From positions 1 to 5,001 of the forward strand of contig JAGWSE010000338.1 in assembly GCA_028869395.1 (NCBI GenBank): a stretch of 5,001 bases of DNA. Reading direction: 5' to 3'. This DNA is from Alphaproteobacteria bacterium. Lineage in GTDB: Bacteria > Pseudomonadota > Alphaproteobacteria > Caulobacterales > Caulobacteraceae. The notes beneath the pieces were generated by a model. It searched no databases. It was not told where the DNA came from and worked only from the letters and a program-made list of their open reading frames with translations. A program made the position numbers and the translations under genes. Positions 1 to 4,975 of the stretch are shown here, piece after piece. Position 1 is the first letter of the stretch. Each line of letters opens with the position of its first letter.

Positions 1-21
1 CGCGGTGGCGCTGTCGGTGGG

Positions 22-645
22 CTAAAGCAGGCCGCGCGACTCCAGGGCCGGCTTCAGGGCGGCCGGGTCGGTGAAGTGGTGGACGTCGAAGCCGGCGGCG
101 CGGGCGCCTTCGATGTTCCGGGCGCTGTCGTCGATCAGCAGCAGCTCGGAGGGGGCGTAGCCGAAGCGCTCGCAGGCCAGCGCGAAGATCGCGGGGTCGG
201 GCTTTAGCAGGCCTTCGAGGCCGGAAGCGACGTAGGCCTCCAGGCGGCCGAACGCGGGGCTCATCGCGAGCGTGCCCTGAAGCGTCTCGGCCGAGATATT
301 CGAGAGGCCGAACTGCGGCACGCCGCGCCGGTGGAGGGATTCGATGGCGGCCTCGGTCTCGGGGATCGGGCCGGAGAACATCTCCCACCAGCGGTCGCGC
401 CAGGCCCAGATCGCCTCGGCGTGGTCGGGATCCCGCGCGGCGAGGCGCGCGCAGTTCTCGGTGAAGGTGATCGCGCCGCGGTCGGTCTCGATGTGCCAGG
501 CGCCCGTGCAGATCTCCTTCAGGAACCGGTCACGCTCGACCGGATCGGGGAAGATCTTTGAATAGAGCGTGCGCGCGTCCCAGCGGACGATGACGTTGCC
601 GAAGTCCCAGACAATCGCTTTCGGGGCGACGGCCTTCGTCGGCAA
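22..645 (-). CDS. HAD-superfamily (subfamily IA, YihX-like) phosphatase
   Basis: A 207-residue cytoplasmic hydrolase predicted to remove phosphate from a small phosphorylated metabolite through an aspartyl-phosphate intermediate. All four HAD motifs are visible. Motif I is VWDFGNVI with nucleophile D14, motif II is S115 in GLSNIS, motif III is K148 in GLLKPDP, and motif IV is D172/D173 in LLIDDSARNIEGA. A helical cap lies between motifs I and II at about residues 20-95. The second Asp of the usual DxD is replaced by Gly16 (DFGNV); E. coli YihX, a glucose-1-phosphate phosphatase, has the same variant (DLGNV), so this is probably not a loss of activity. Length is normal for the family. The start is TTG at 645-643; the frame is open upstream only to 666 and has no ATG there. 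The gene lies 5 bases after rpmJ and is probably co-transcribed with it. The substrate cannot be read from sequence. Confidence 0.9.
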   Translation of the reverse strand: MPTKAVAPKAIVWDFGNVIVRWDARTLYSKIFPDPVERDRFLKEICTGAWHIETDRGAITFTENCARLAARDPDHAEAIWAWRDRWWEMFSGPIPETEAAIESLHRRGVPQFGLSNISAETLQGTLAMSPAFGRLEAYVASGLEGLLKPDPAIFALACERFGYAPSELLLIDDSARNIEGARAAGFDVHHFTDPAALKPALESRGLL

Positions 646-660
646 GGCTCTCAGCCCTGC
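642..660 (-). promoter_or_regulatory. Hairpin spanning rpmJ stop and HAD start codons
   Basis: In the mRNA, GCAGGGCT (660-653) pairs with AGCCTTGC (649-642) around a GAG loop: 8 pairs including one G-U. The rpmJ TGA (653-651) sits at the loop and the TTG start of the HAD gene (645-643) lies in the 3' arm; the only Shine-Dalgarno-like bases (AGGG) are in the 5' arm. This fits translational coupling, where ribosomes finishing rpmJ melt the stem and expose the next start. The pairing is seen directly; the regulatory role is inferred. Confidence 0.45.
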
Positions 661-776
661 TTGGCCTTATAGCGCGGGTCGGTCTTGTTGATGATGTAGA
701 CCCGGCCCTTGCGGCGCACGAGCTTGCAGTCGCGGTGACGCGTCTTGAGCGACTTGAGCGAGCTTCTGACCTTCAT
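651..776 (-). CDS. rpmJ: 50S ribosomal protein L36, zinc-free (C-minus) form
   Basis: A 41-residue, very basic protein of the large ribosomal subunit. It starts MKVRSSLKSLK, continues RHRDCKLVRRKGRVYIINK and ends RYKAKQG, the usual pattern of the long (about 41-residue) L36 type. The classical form of L36 binds zinc through three Cys and one His. Here only H14 and C17 remain, so this is the zinc-independent form, which is common as the only L36 in alphaproteobacteria. The ATG at 776-774 fits the family start exactly; the same frame stays open further upstream, but that extension crosses the promoter and has no family similarity. No strong Shine-Dalgarno sequence is visible. A good promoter lies about 70 bases upstream, and the HAD phosphatase gene follows 5 bases after the stop. 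Confidence 0.95.
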   Translation of the reverse strand: MKVRSSLKSLKTRHRDCKLVRRKGRVYIINKTDPRYKAKQG

Positions 777-807
777 GTCCGTGCTTCGTCTGGTTACGGG
801 CCAACGG

Positions 808-832
808 GGCCAAGCTTTTCCAAAGAATGGCC
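808..832 (-). other. Hairpin in the rpmJ 5' leader
   Basis: In the predicted rpmJ mRNA leader, GGCCA pairs with TGGCC around an inner CTTT/AAAG stem with a GGA loop and one small internal mismatch. It lies about 31 bases upstream of the ATG and has no T tract, so it is not a terminator. Ribosomal protein leaders often fold for autoregulation or mRNA stability, but nothing here identifies a known leader family. Confidence 0.35.
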
Positions 833-852
833 GGGCGCCAACAGAGCGCGCG

Positions 853-881
853 CATATACGGGGCGGAGCCTTGCGAGTCAA
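853..881 (-). promoter_or_regulatory. Sigma-70-type promoter for rpmJ-HAD operon
   Basis: Read on the minus strand, TTGACT (881-876) and TATATG (858-853) are separated by exactly 17 bases, a near-ideal housekeeping promoter. Transcription would begin near 846, giving a leader of about 70 nt before the rpmJ ATG. A GANTC motif (GAGTC, 875-879) overlaps the -35 element. This is the best-matching promoter in the window; it is predicted from sequence only. Confidence 0.7.
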
Positions 882-908
882 CGCACGAGGCTGCGCCAGC
901 AGGCGCCA

Positions 909-937
909 TTGAGACGCCACAGGGCGGGCCCTAGACT
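909..937 (+). promoter_or_regulatory. Candidate promoter of the lytic transglycosylase gene
   Basis: TTGAGA (909-914) and TAGACT (932-937) are spaced by 17 bases. The -35 matches consensus at 5 of 6 bases and the -10 at 4 of 6. The expected transcription start (about 944-947) falls at or just before the ATG at 947, so the mRNA would have almost no leader; this agrees with the lack of any Shine-Dalgarno sequence. Two GANTC motifs (934-938 and 940-944) lie in the -10/start region. Confidence 0.45.
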
Positions 938-946
938 CCGAATCAG

Positions 947-2413
947 ATGCGTCGCCGCCACCTCGCCCTGCTCCTCACGCTCGCGGCCACGGGTTGCGCC
1001 AGCCCCTACCAGCCGCCGGCCCCGCCGCCCGCCACGCCCGCGCCGCCGCCCGCCAAAGCGGCCTCGCCCGCGCCGCGGCTGCCGGTCAGGCCGCCCACCG
1101 CCTCGGGCGACATGGTCTTCGACACCTGGGCGGCCGAGTTCTATCCGCGCGCCCTGGCCGCCGGCATCTCCCCCGCCGTGCTGGACCGCGAGTTCGCGGG
1201 CCTGACGCCCGATCCGCGGGTCGAGGCGCTGGACAGCCGCCAGCCGGAGTTCTCCAAGCCCGTCGGAACCTACATCCAGGCGGTGGTGACGCCTGGCCGC
1301 GCCGCGATCGGCGAGCGCAAGATGGCCCAGGCGCCCGAGCTCGACTTCATCGCCCTGTCCTACGGCGTGCCCAAGGAGATCCTGATGGGGATCTGGGCCA
1401 TGGAGAGCGGCTATGGCCGCATCCAGGGCGACTTCGACGTGATCCGCTCCATGGCGACCCTGGCCGCCCAGGGCCGGCGGCGGGCATTCGCCGAGCACGA
1501 GCTGATCGCGGCGCTGAAGATCATCCAGTCGGGCGAGTGGCCGAGGAGCCAGCTCTACGGATCCTGGGCGGGGGCGATGGGCCAGACCCAGCTGATCCCC
1601 TCCAGCTTCCTGTCGACGGCGGTGGACGGCGACTTCGACGGCAAGCGCGACATCTGGAACTCGCCGGACGACGCGCTGGCCTCGGCGGCCAACCTGCTGG
1701 CCAAGGGCGGCTGGCAGGCCGGCCAGAGCTGGGCGCGGGAGGTGATCGTGCCGGCGGACTTCGACTGGAGCCTGTCGGAAGGCCCCAAGCTCACGCCGCT
1801 GGAGTGGGCGAAGATGGGCGTGGTCCGCGCCGACGGCCTGCCGTGGAACGACACCGACGCGAACCTGCCGGCCCAGCTCGCCGCGCCGGCGGGCGCCGAG
1901 GGGCCGGCGTTCCTGCTGTTCCCGAACCACTTCGTGATCCGCAAGTACAACAACAGCCTGGCCTATGCGCTGGCCGTGGGGCTGCTGGCCGACCGGTTCT
2001 CCGGCATGGGGCCGCTGGTGAAGCCCTGGCCGGTGGAGACGCCGCTGTCGATCGCCGACCGGCTGACCGCGCAGCGGGCGCTGAACGCGCTGGGCTACGA
2101 CGTGGGCCAGCCCGACGGCATCGTGGGCACCAAGACTCGCGCGGGCCTGCGCGCGTGGCAGAAGAGCCAGGGGCTGACCGCCGACGGTTATCTCTCGATG
2201 GCGATGGTCCAGCGGCTGGCGGCCCAGGCGGAGCCCATGCCTGGGGGCGCGCCGGCGGCGGCCCCCGCCCAGACCGACCCGGCCCCGCCCGCGCAGGCGG
2301 CGCCTCAGCCGCCTTCCACGAACGAGGTCCCCTTGGCCTCCGGTCCGAACCAGGTGACCACCGCCAGCAGGACGGCCACGACGCCACAGACCACGGCGAG
2401 CGCGAAGCCGTAG
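947..2413 (+). CDS. MltB-family lytic murein transglycosylase, lipoprotein with PG-binding domain
   Basis: A 488-residue enzyme predicted to cleave the MurNAc-GlcNAc bond of peptidoglycan, leaving 1,6-anhydro-MurNAc, from an envelope-anchored position. Residues 1-17 form a lipoprotein signal (RRR, hydrophobic core, then Cys17 in LAATGC). A Pro/Ala linker spans about 18-52. The MltB-type catalytic domain covers about 55-360: the likely catalytic Glu153 in GIWAMESGYGR, then GSWAGAMGQTQLIPSS (205-220), the DDALASAANLLAKGGW stretch (241-256) and NHFVIRKYNNSLAYA (327-341). A PG_binding_1 domain follows at about 365-427 (ALGYDVGQPDGIVGTKTR). The last 60 residues are a Pro/Ala/Thr-rich, probably disordered tail; its final 35 or so codons are antisense to the 3' end of the transporter gene. 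This domain order matches the MltB_2 type of alphaproteobacteria. The ATG at 947 gives the complete signal peptide; no Shine-Dalgarno sequence precedes it, suggesting leaderless translation. Confidence 0.93.
   Translation: MRRRHLALLLTLAATGCASPYQPPAPPPATPAPPPAKAASPAPRLPVRPPTASGDMVFDTWAAEFYPRALAAGISPAVLDREFAGLTPDPRVEALDSRQPEFSKPVGTYIQAVVTPGRAAIGERKMAQAPELDFIALSYGVPKEILMGIWAMESGYGRIQGDFDVIRSMATLAAQGRRRAFAEHELIAALKIIQSGEWPRSQLYGSWAGAMGQTQLIPSSFLSTAVDGDFDGKRDIWNSPDDALASAANLLAKGGWQAGQSWAREVIVPADFDWSLSEGPKLTPLEWAKMGVVRADGLPWNDTDANLPAQLAAPAGAEGPAFLLFPNHFVIRKYNNSLAYALAVGLLADRFSGMGPLVKPWPVETPLSIADRLTAQRALNALGYDVGQPDGIVGTKTRAGLRAWQKSQGLTADGYLSMAMVQRLAAQAEPMPGGAPAAAPAQTDPAPPAQAAPQPPSTNEVPLASGPNQVTTASRTATTPQTTASAKP
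1016..1057 (+). repeat. Two 21-bp tandem units in the Pro/Ala linker
   Basis: Two adjacent 21-bp units (1016-1036 and 1037-1057) encode the heptapeptides PAPPPAT and PAPPPAK just after the lipidated cysteine of the transglycosylase. They share an identical 13-base core, CCGCCGCCCGCCA (1022-1034 and 1043-1055). The repeat probably sets linker length between the membrane anchor and the catalytic domain and may vary in copy number between strains. Confidence 0.6.
2295..2314 (-). other. Hairpin around the transporter stop codon
   Basis: AGGCGGC (2295-2301) and GCCGCCT (2308-2314) are perfect inverted arms of 7 bp with a 6-base loop holding the transporter's TGA stop (2307-2305). Neither strand has a following T run, so it is not a standard intrinsic terminator. 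It could protect the 3' end of the transporter mRNA or be a chance result of GC-rich coding DNA, since it also lies inside the transglycosylase gene. Confidence 0.3.
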
Positions 2414-3534
2414 TCGTTGCCGTGCGCCTCGGCGACGCGGGCCTGCAGATAGGCGTTGCCGGCCGCGAAGAAGTTGCCGAGCTGATAGGCGAAGCCCGGG
2501 AAGGTGCCGCGCGCATCGGGCGGCGACAACTCGTTGAGGTGAGCCGGCACCACGCCCCACGCGCCCTGCACCGCCACCTGGATCAGGAATGCGCCGGCGC
2601 CCAGCAGCAGCGCGGAGCCGCTGAAGGCCCACAGCGGGATGACCGGCAGGGCGAGCAGGGCGGCCAGCACGATGGCGCGCCGGCGCCCGATCCGCTCCGA
2701 CAGCGGCCCGAAGATCAGGCCGCCGCAGATGGCCCCGAGGTTCAGCAGGATGGTCAGCACCGTGACCAGCCCCGCGCCGAAGCCGTGCTGGACGCGCAGG
2801 AAGGTCGGATAGAGGTCCTGGGTGCCGTGGCTGAAGAAGTTGAAGCAGGTCATCAGCACGACCACGTAGAGCAGCCGCCCCCAATGGCCCTTCAGCGCCT
2901 TGCCGAGGCCCGGGGGCTTGTGCTGCGCGGCGGCGGCGCGGCGCGCCTCCCAGGCCGGCGATTCCTGCACGTGGCGGCGCACGTAGAGAATGACCAACGC
3001 CGGCAGGACGCCGAGCCCCAGCATGACCCGCCAGCCGATGTGCGGCAGGAACAGGTTGGCGATCGCCGCCGCGAAGTAGCCGACCGGATAGCCTTCCTGC
3101 AGGATCCCCGAGACGAGACCTCGGCTCTTGGCCGGGATGGTCTCCAGGGCCAGGGAAGCGCCGATCCCCCACTCGCCGCCCATGGCGACCCCGAACAGGG
3201 TGCGCAGGATGAGCAGGGTGATCAGGTTGGGCGAGAAGGCCGAGGCCAGGGCCAGGACCGAATAGAGCGCCACGTCGAACATCAGGACCGGGCGGCGGCC
3301 GTAGCGGTCCGCGAGGCGGCCGAAGATCAGCGCGCCCACCGGCCGGGCCGCCAGGGTGAGCGTCAGCGCCACGCTGACCGAGGAGACCTTGGTGTGGAAG
3401 TCCGAGGCGACATCCTTGAGGATGAAGGTCAGCAGGAAGAAGTCGAAGGCGTCGAGCGACCAGCCCAGGAAGCTGGCGGTGAAGGCCGCGCGCTGGCGCT
3501 TGTCCAGCGCCCTCAAGTCGTCGACGATGACCAT
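2305..3534 (-). CDS. MFS monocarboxylate transporter, SHS/Jen1-like
   Basis: A 409-residue inner-membrane permease of the major facilitator superfamily with about 12 hydrophobic helices, probably a proton symporter for lactate, pyruvate or a similar carboxylate. The MFS motif A is seen at 72-81 (GRLADRYGRR), with its second-half counterpart at 276-285 (GPLSERIGRR). GGEWGIGASLALE (119-131) is typical of the sialate/lactate (SHS) family. NFFSHGTQDLYPT at 232-244 fits exactly the Nxx[S/T]Hx[S/T]QDxxxT signature of the Jen1 carboxylate transporters; this is the main reason for the substrate call, and sialic acid (NanT-type) is the alternative. GVVPAHLNELSPPDARG (327-343) also fits. I chose the ATG at 3534-3532 because GGGGGAAG lies just upstream; the frame stays open for 24 more codons (to 3606), but that extension is Gly/Ala/Arg-rich with no family similarity. 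The last 35 codons, including helix 12, are antisense to the transglycosylase gene. Confidence 0.9.
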   Translation of the reverse strand: MVIVDDLRALDKRQRAAFTASFLGWSLDAFDFFLLTFILKDVASDFHTKVSSVSVALTLTLAARPVGALIFGRLADRYGRRPVLMFDVALYSVLALASAFSPNLITLLILRTLFGVAMGGEWGIGASLALETIPAKSRGLVSGILQEGYPVGYFAAAIANLFLPHIGWRVMLGLGVLPALVILYVRRHVQESPAWEARRAAAAQHKPPGLGKALKGHWGRLLYVVVLMTCFNFFSHGTQDLYPTFLRVQHGFGAGLVTVLTILLNLGAICGGLIFGPLSERIGRRRAIVLAALLALPVIPLWAFSGSALLLGAGAFLIQVAVQGAWGVVPAHLNELSPPDARGTFPGFAYQLGNFFAAGNAYLQARVAEAHGNDYGFALAVVCGVVAVLLAVVTWFGPEAKGTSFVEGG

Positions 3535-3657
3535 TCTTCCCCCATTTATTTGAGGCCGCTTTAGCCTGCATCGGCCAGCCGCTCCAGCACCGCGGCCCGC
3601 GCACACGCGGCATTAAGCATTAACCCCGATGCTTGGCGCCACCCGCGGGGGAGTTTG
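3535..3657. promoter_or_regulatory. Divergent spacer between transporter and motA
   Basis: This 123-bp gap must hold promoters for both genes. For the transporter, GCTAAAGC on the minus strand (3565-3558) resembles the Caulobacter housekeeping -10 (GCTANA), but no good -35 is visible. On the motA side, TTAA occurs twice 7 bases apart (3613-3616 and 3620-3623), the second as TTAACC, like half of a CtrA site. The full CtrA pattern TTAA-N7-TTAA is absent, and no sigma-54 pattern (GG-N10-GC) fits. A GGGGGAG ribosome binding site (3647-3653) lies 4 bases before the motA ATG. Confidence 0.4.
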
Positions 3658-4527
3658 ATGTTTCAGATTATCGGCATCGTGCTGCTGTTCGGCCTCGTGT
3701 TCGGCAGCTTCATCATCTCCGGCGGCAACATCGGGGTGATCATCAAGGCCGCGCCGCACGAGCTGATGGCCATCGGGGGCGCGGGCGTGGCGAGCTTCCT
3801 GATCGGCAACTCGATGCCGGTCATCAAGGCGACGGGCGGCGGCTTCGGCAAGGTGTTCAAGGGCCCGAAGTGGAAGCCCTCGGACTACCGCGACCTGCTC
3901 TCCCTGCTGTTCCTGCTGACCAAGACCATGAAGTCCAAGGGCGTGATCGCCCTGGAGAGCCACATTGAGAACCCCACCGAGAGCTCGATCTTCACCCGCT
4001 TCCCGACGGTGATGAAGGACCACTTCGCGGTCGACTTCATCTGCGACACGCTGCGCATGATGACCATGAACCTGGAGGATCCGCACCAGGTCGAGGACGC
4101 CATGGAGAAGCAGCTGGAGAAGCACCATCACGAGGCGCTGGCCCCCAGCCACGCCCTGCAGAGCCTGGCCGACGCGCTGCCGGCGCTGGGCATCGTGGCC
4201 GCGGTGCTGGGCGTCATCAAGACCATGGGCGCGATCACCGAGCCGCCGGAGATCCTGGGCTCGATGATCGGCGGCGCGCTGGTCGGCACCTTCCTGGGCG
4301 TGTTCCTGGCCTACGGCATGGTCGGGCCGATGGCCACGCGCATGCGCGAGGTGATCGAGGAGGAAGGCTCCTTCTACAAGATCATCCAGTCGGTGCTGGT
4401 GGCCCACCTGCACGGCAACGCCGCGCAGATCTCGGTGGAGATCGGCCGCGGCAACGTGCCCTCGCAGGCGCAGCCCAGCTTCCTCGAACTGGAAGAAGCC
4501 CTGTCCAACATCCCGAACGAGGCCTAG
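3658..4527 (+). CDS. motA: Flagellar motor stator protein MotA
   Basis: A 289-residue inner-membrane protein that, with MotB, forms the ion channel of the flagellar stator and turns ion flow (normally protons) into torque on FliG. It has the MotA/TolQ/ExbB layout: helices at about 2-22 and 33-53, a large cytoplasmic loop (about 55-172), then helices at about 173-192 and 202-224. The loop has the LESHIENP segment, where Glu100 corresponds to E. coli Glu98; the E. coli Arg90 position is Lys92, a conservative change. Pro175 (ALPALGIVAAVLG) and Pro224 (YGMVGPMA) correspond to E. coli Pro173 and Pro222. The C-terminal RPSFIELEE-like stretch is present (QPSFLELEE). An in-frame TTG lies directly before the ATG, but the ATG at 3658 is better placed for the GGAG site. 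MotB does not follow; in Caulobacter motA and motB are also unlinked. Confidence 0.97.
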   Translation: MFQIIGIVLLFGLVFGSFIISGGNIGVIIKAAPHELMAIGGAGVASFLIGNSMPVIKATGGGFGKVFKGPKWKPSDYRDLLSLLFLLTKTMKSKGVIALESHIENPTESSIFTRFPTVMKDHFAVDFICDTLRMMTMNLEDPHQVEDAMEKQLEKHHHEALAPSHALQSLADALPALGIVAAVLGVIKTMGAITEPPEILGSMIGGALVGTFLGVFLAYGMVGPMATRMREVIEEEGSFYKIIQSVLVAHLHGNAAQISVEIGRGNVPSQAQPSFLELEEALSNIPNEA

Positions 4528-4534
4528 CGGCCTT
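4519..4534 (+). other. Small hairpin around the motA stop codon
   Basis: AGGCC (4520-4524) pairs with GGCCT (4529-4533) around the loop TAGC, which contains the motA stop; one G-U pair (4519 with 4534) extends it. There is no T run, so it is at most a weak or Rho-assisted 3' end. It resembles the stop-codon hairpin of the transporter gene. Confidence 0.25.
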
Positions 4535-4560
4535 GCCGCGCGGGCGATCGGGCGCATACT
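4533..4560 (+). promoter_or_regulatory. Candidate promoter for the small lipoprotein gene
   Basis: TTGCCG (4533-4538) and CATACT (4555-4560) are separated by 16 bases, each matching consensus at 4 of 6. It would start transcription near 4567, leaving a short leader of about 26 nt that contains the GGAGAAA ribosome binding site (4577-4583). It is a weak match; read-through from motA is the alternative. Confidence 0.35.
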
Positions 4561-4592
4561 CGCCGGCCTGCGTCCTGGAGAAACCTCCGCAC

Positions 4593-4910
4593 ATGTCCGC
4601 CAAGATCCTTCGTCACGTGCTCATCGTCTCGGCCGCAGCGGGCGCGCTGGCGCTGGCGGGCTGCAGCAAGAAGAGCGACGACAGCGCCATCCAGGCGAGC
4701 CAGTCGGCCAACGCGACCGCGGCCACCGCGCAGTCTGCGCAGGACGCCGCGGCCGCGGCCGCAGCCGACGCCGCCAAGGCGGCCGCCGGCGACGACACCT
4801 CCGCCGGGGACGACCAGGGCCAGGCGTCGAATTCCACGACCACGACGACCACCACCACGACAAGCCAGGCGACCCAGTCGTCCAGCGGCCAGGCGCCCTC
4901 GCCGAAGTAG
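4593..4910 (+). CDS. Small alanine-rich lipoprotein, function unknown
   Basis: A 105-residue predicted lipoprotein I cannot assign to a named family. Residues 1-23 are a signal peptide, with the lipobox LALAGC placing the lipid on Cys24; Ser at +2 favours sorting to the outer membrane. The mature protein is about 82 residues. The first half (about 24-70) is rich in Ala with regularly placed Gln, Asn, Ser, Asp and Lys and no Pro, suggesting one long helix. It is followed by an acidic Gly/Asp stretch (GDDTSAGDD), nine consecutive Thr (82-90) and a Ser/Gln/Pro tail ending in Lys. The small size, helix and terminal Lys recall Lpp/OprI-type alanine-zipper lipoproteins, but this is by resemblance only. 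I chose the ATG at 4593 because it starts the signal peptide exactly; the frame is open up to 4533, but that region has no signal sequence and overlaps the promoter. A terminator follows. Confidence 0.82.
   Translation: MSAKILRHVLIVSAAAGALALAGCSKKSDDSAIQASQSANATAATAQSAQDAAAAAAADAAKAAAGDDTSAGDDQGQASNSTTTTTTTTTSQATQSSSGQAPSPK
4836..4862 (+). repeat. Poly-threonine ACN codon run
   Basis: Nine Thr codons in a row, a mix of ACG, ACC and one ACA, inside the small lipoprotein gene. The mixed codons make it an imperfect trinucleotide repeat, so the peptide appears conserved rather than generated by recent slippage. It forms part of a flexible tail. Confidence 0.65.
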
Positions 4911-4935
4911 GGTGGCGCCGAGTCGAGAATCCGAG

Positions 4936-4964
4936 GGCCGCCGAAAGGGCGGCCTTCTTTGTTT
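4936..4964 (+). terminator. Rho-independent terminator after the lipoprotein gene
   Basis: GGCCGCC (4936-4942) and GGCGGCC (4948-4954) form a perfect 7-bp GC stem with a GAAAG loop, followed by the T-rich run TTCTTTGTTT (4955-4964). It begins 25 bases after the lipoprotein stop, so it most likely ends that transcript. The next start codon is only 11 bases past the T run, leaving room for an attenuation role. Confidence 0.8.
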
Positions 4965-4975
4965 CCGGAAGCGCC

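Noticed and set aside
2..25. Possible 3' end of a plus-strand gene (codons for AVALSVG then TAA at 23-25) overlapping the HAD stop by 3 bases
   Set aside because: Convergent genes sharing stop-codon bases are common, but seven codons at the window edge cannot be told from chance.
651..920. An 89-residue version of the L36 frame starting further upstream
   Set aside because: The extension runs through a strong promoter and has no similarity to L36; the 41-residue form matches the family length exactly.
994..3564. An 856-codon open frame on the plus strand over the same region
   Set aside because: Same reason: low-complexity, no recognisable motif, and it is in another frame of the transglycosylase and antisense to the transporter.
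878..3613. A 911-codon open frame on the minus strand across the transglycosylase and transporter region
   Set aside because: Arg/Gly/Ala-rich translation with no domains; it is out of frame with the transporter and antisense to the transglycosylase, both well supported. Such frames are common in DNA with high third-position GC.
3634..3650. TTGGCGCCACCCGCGG as a sigma-54 promoter for motA
   Set aside because: The GG and GC elements are not 10 bases apart, and the site is too close to the ribosome binding site and ATG.
3613..4557. A 314-codon open frame antisense to motA
   Set aside because: His/Arg/Asp/Ala-rich composition typical of a GC-driven shadow frame; motA has full family motifs on the other strand.
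4577..4588. GGAG-AAAC-CTCC mini-hairpin hiding the lipoprotein gene's ribosome binding site
   Set aside because: Only 4 pairs with a 4-base loop; too weak to claim as a regulatory switch.
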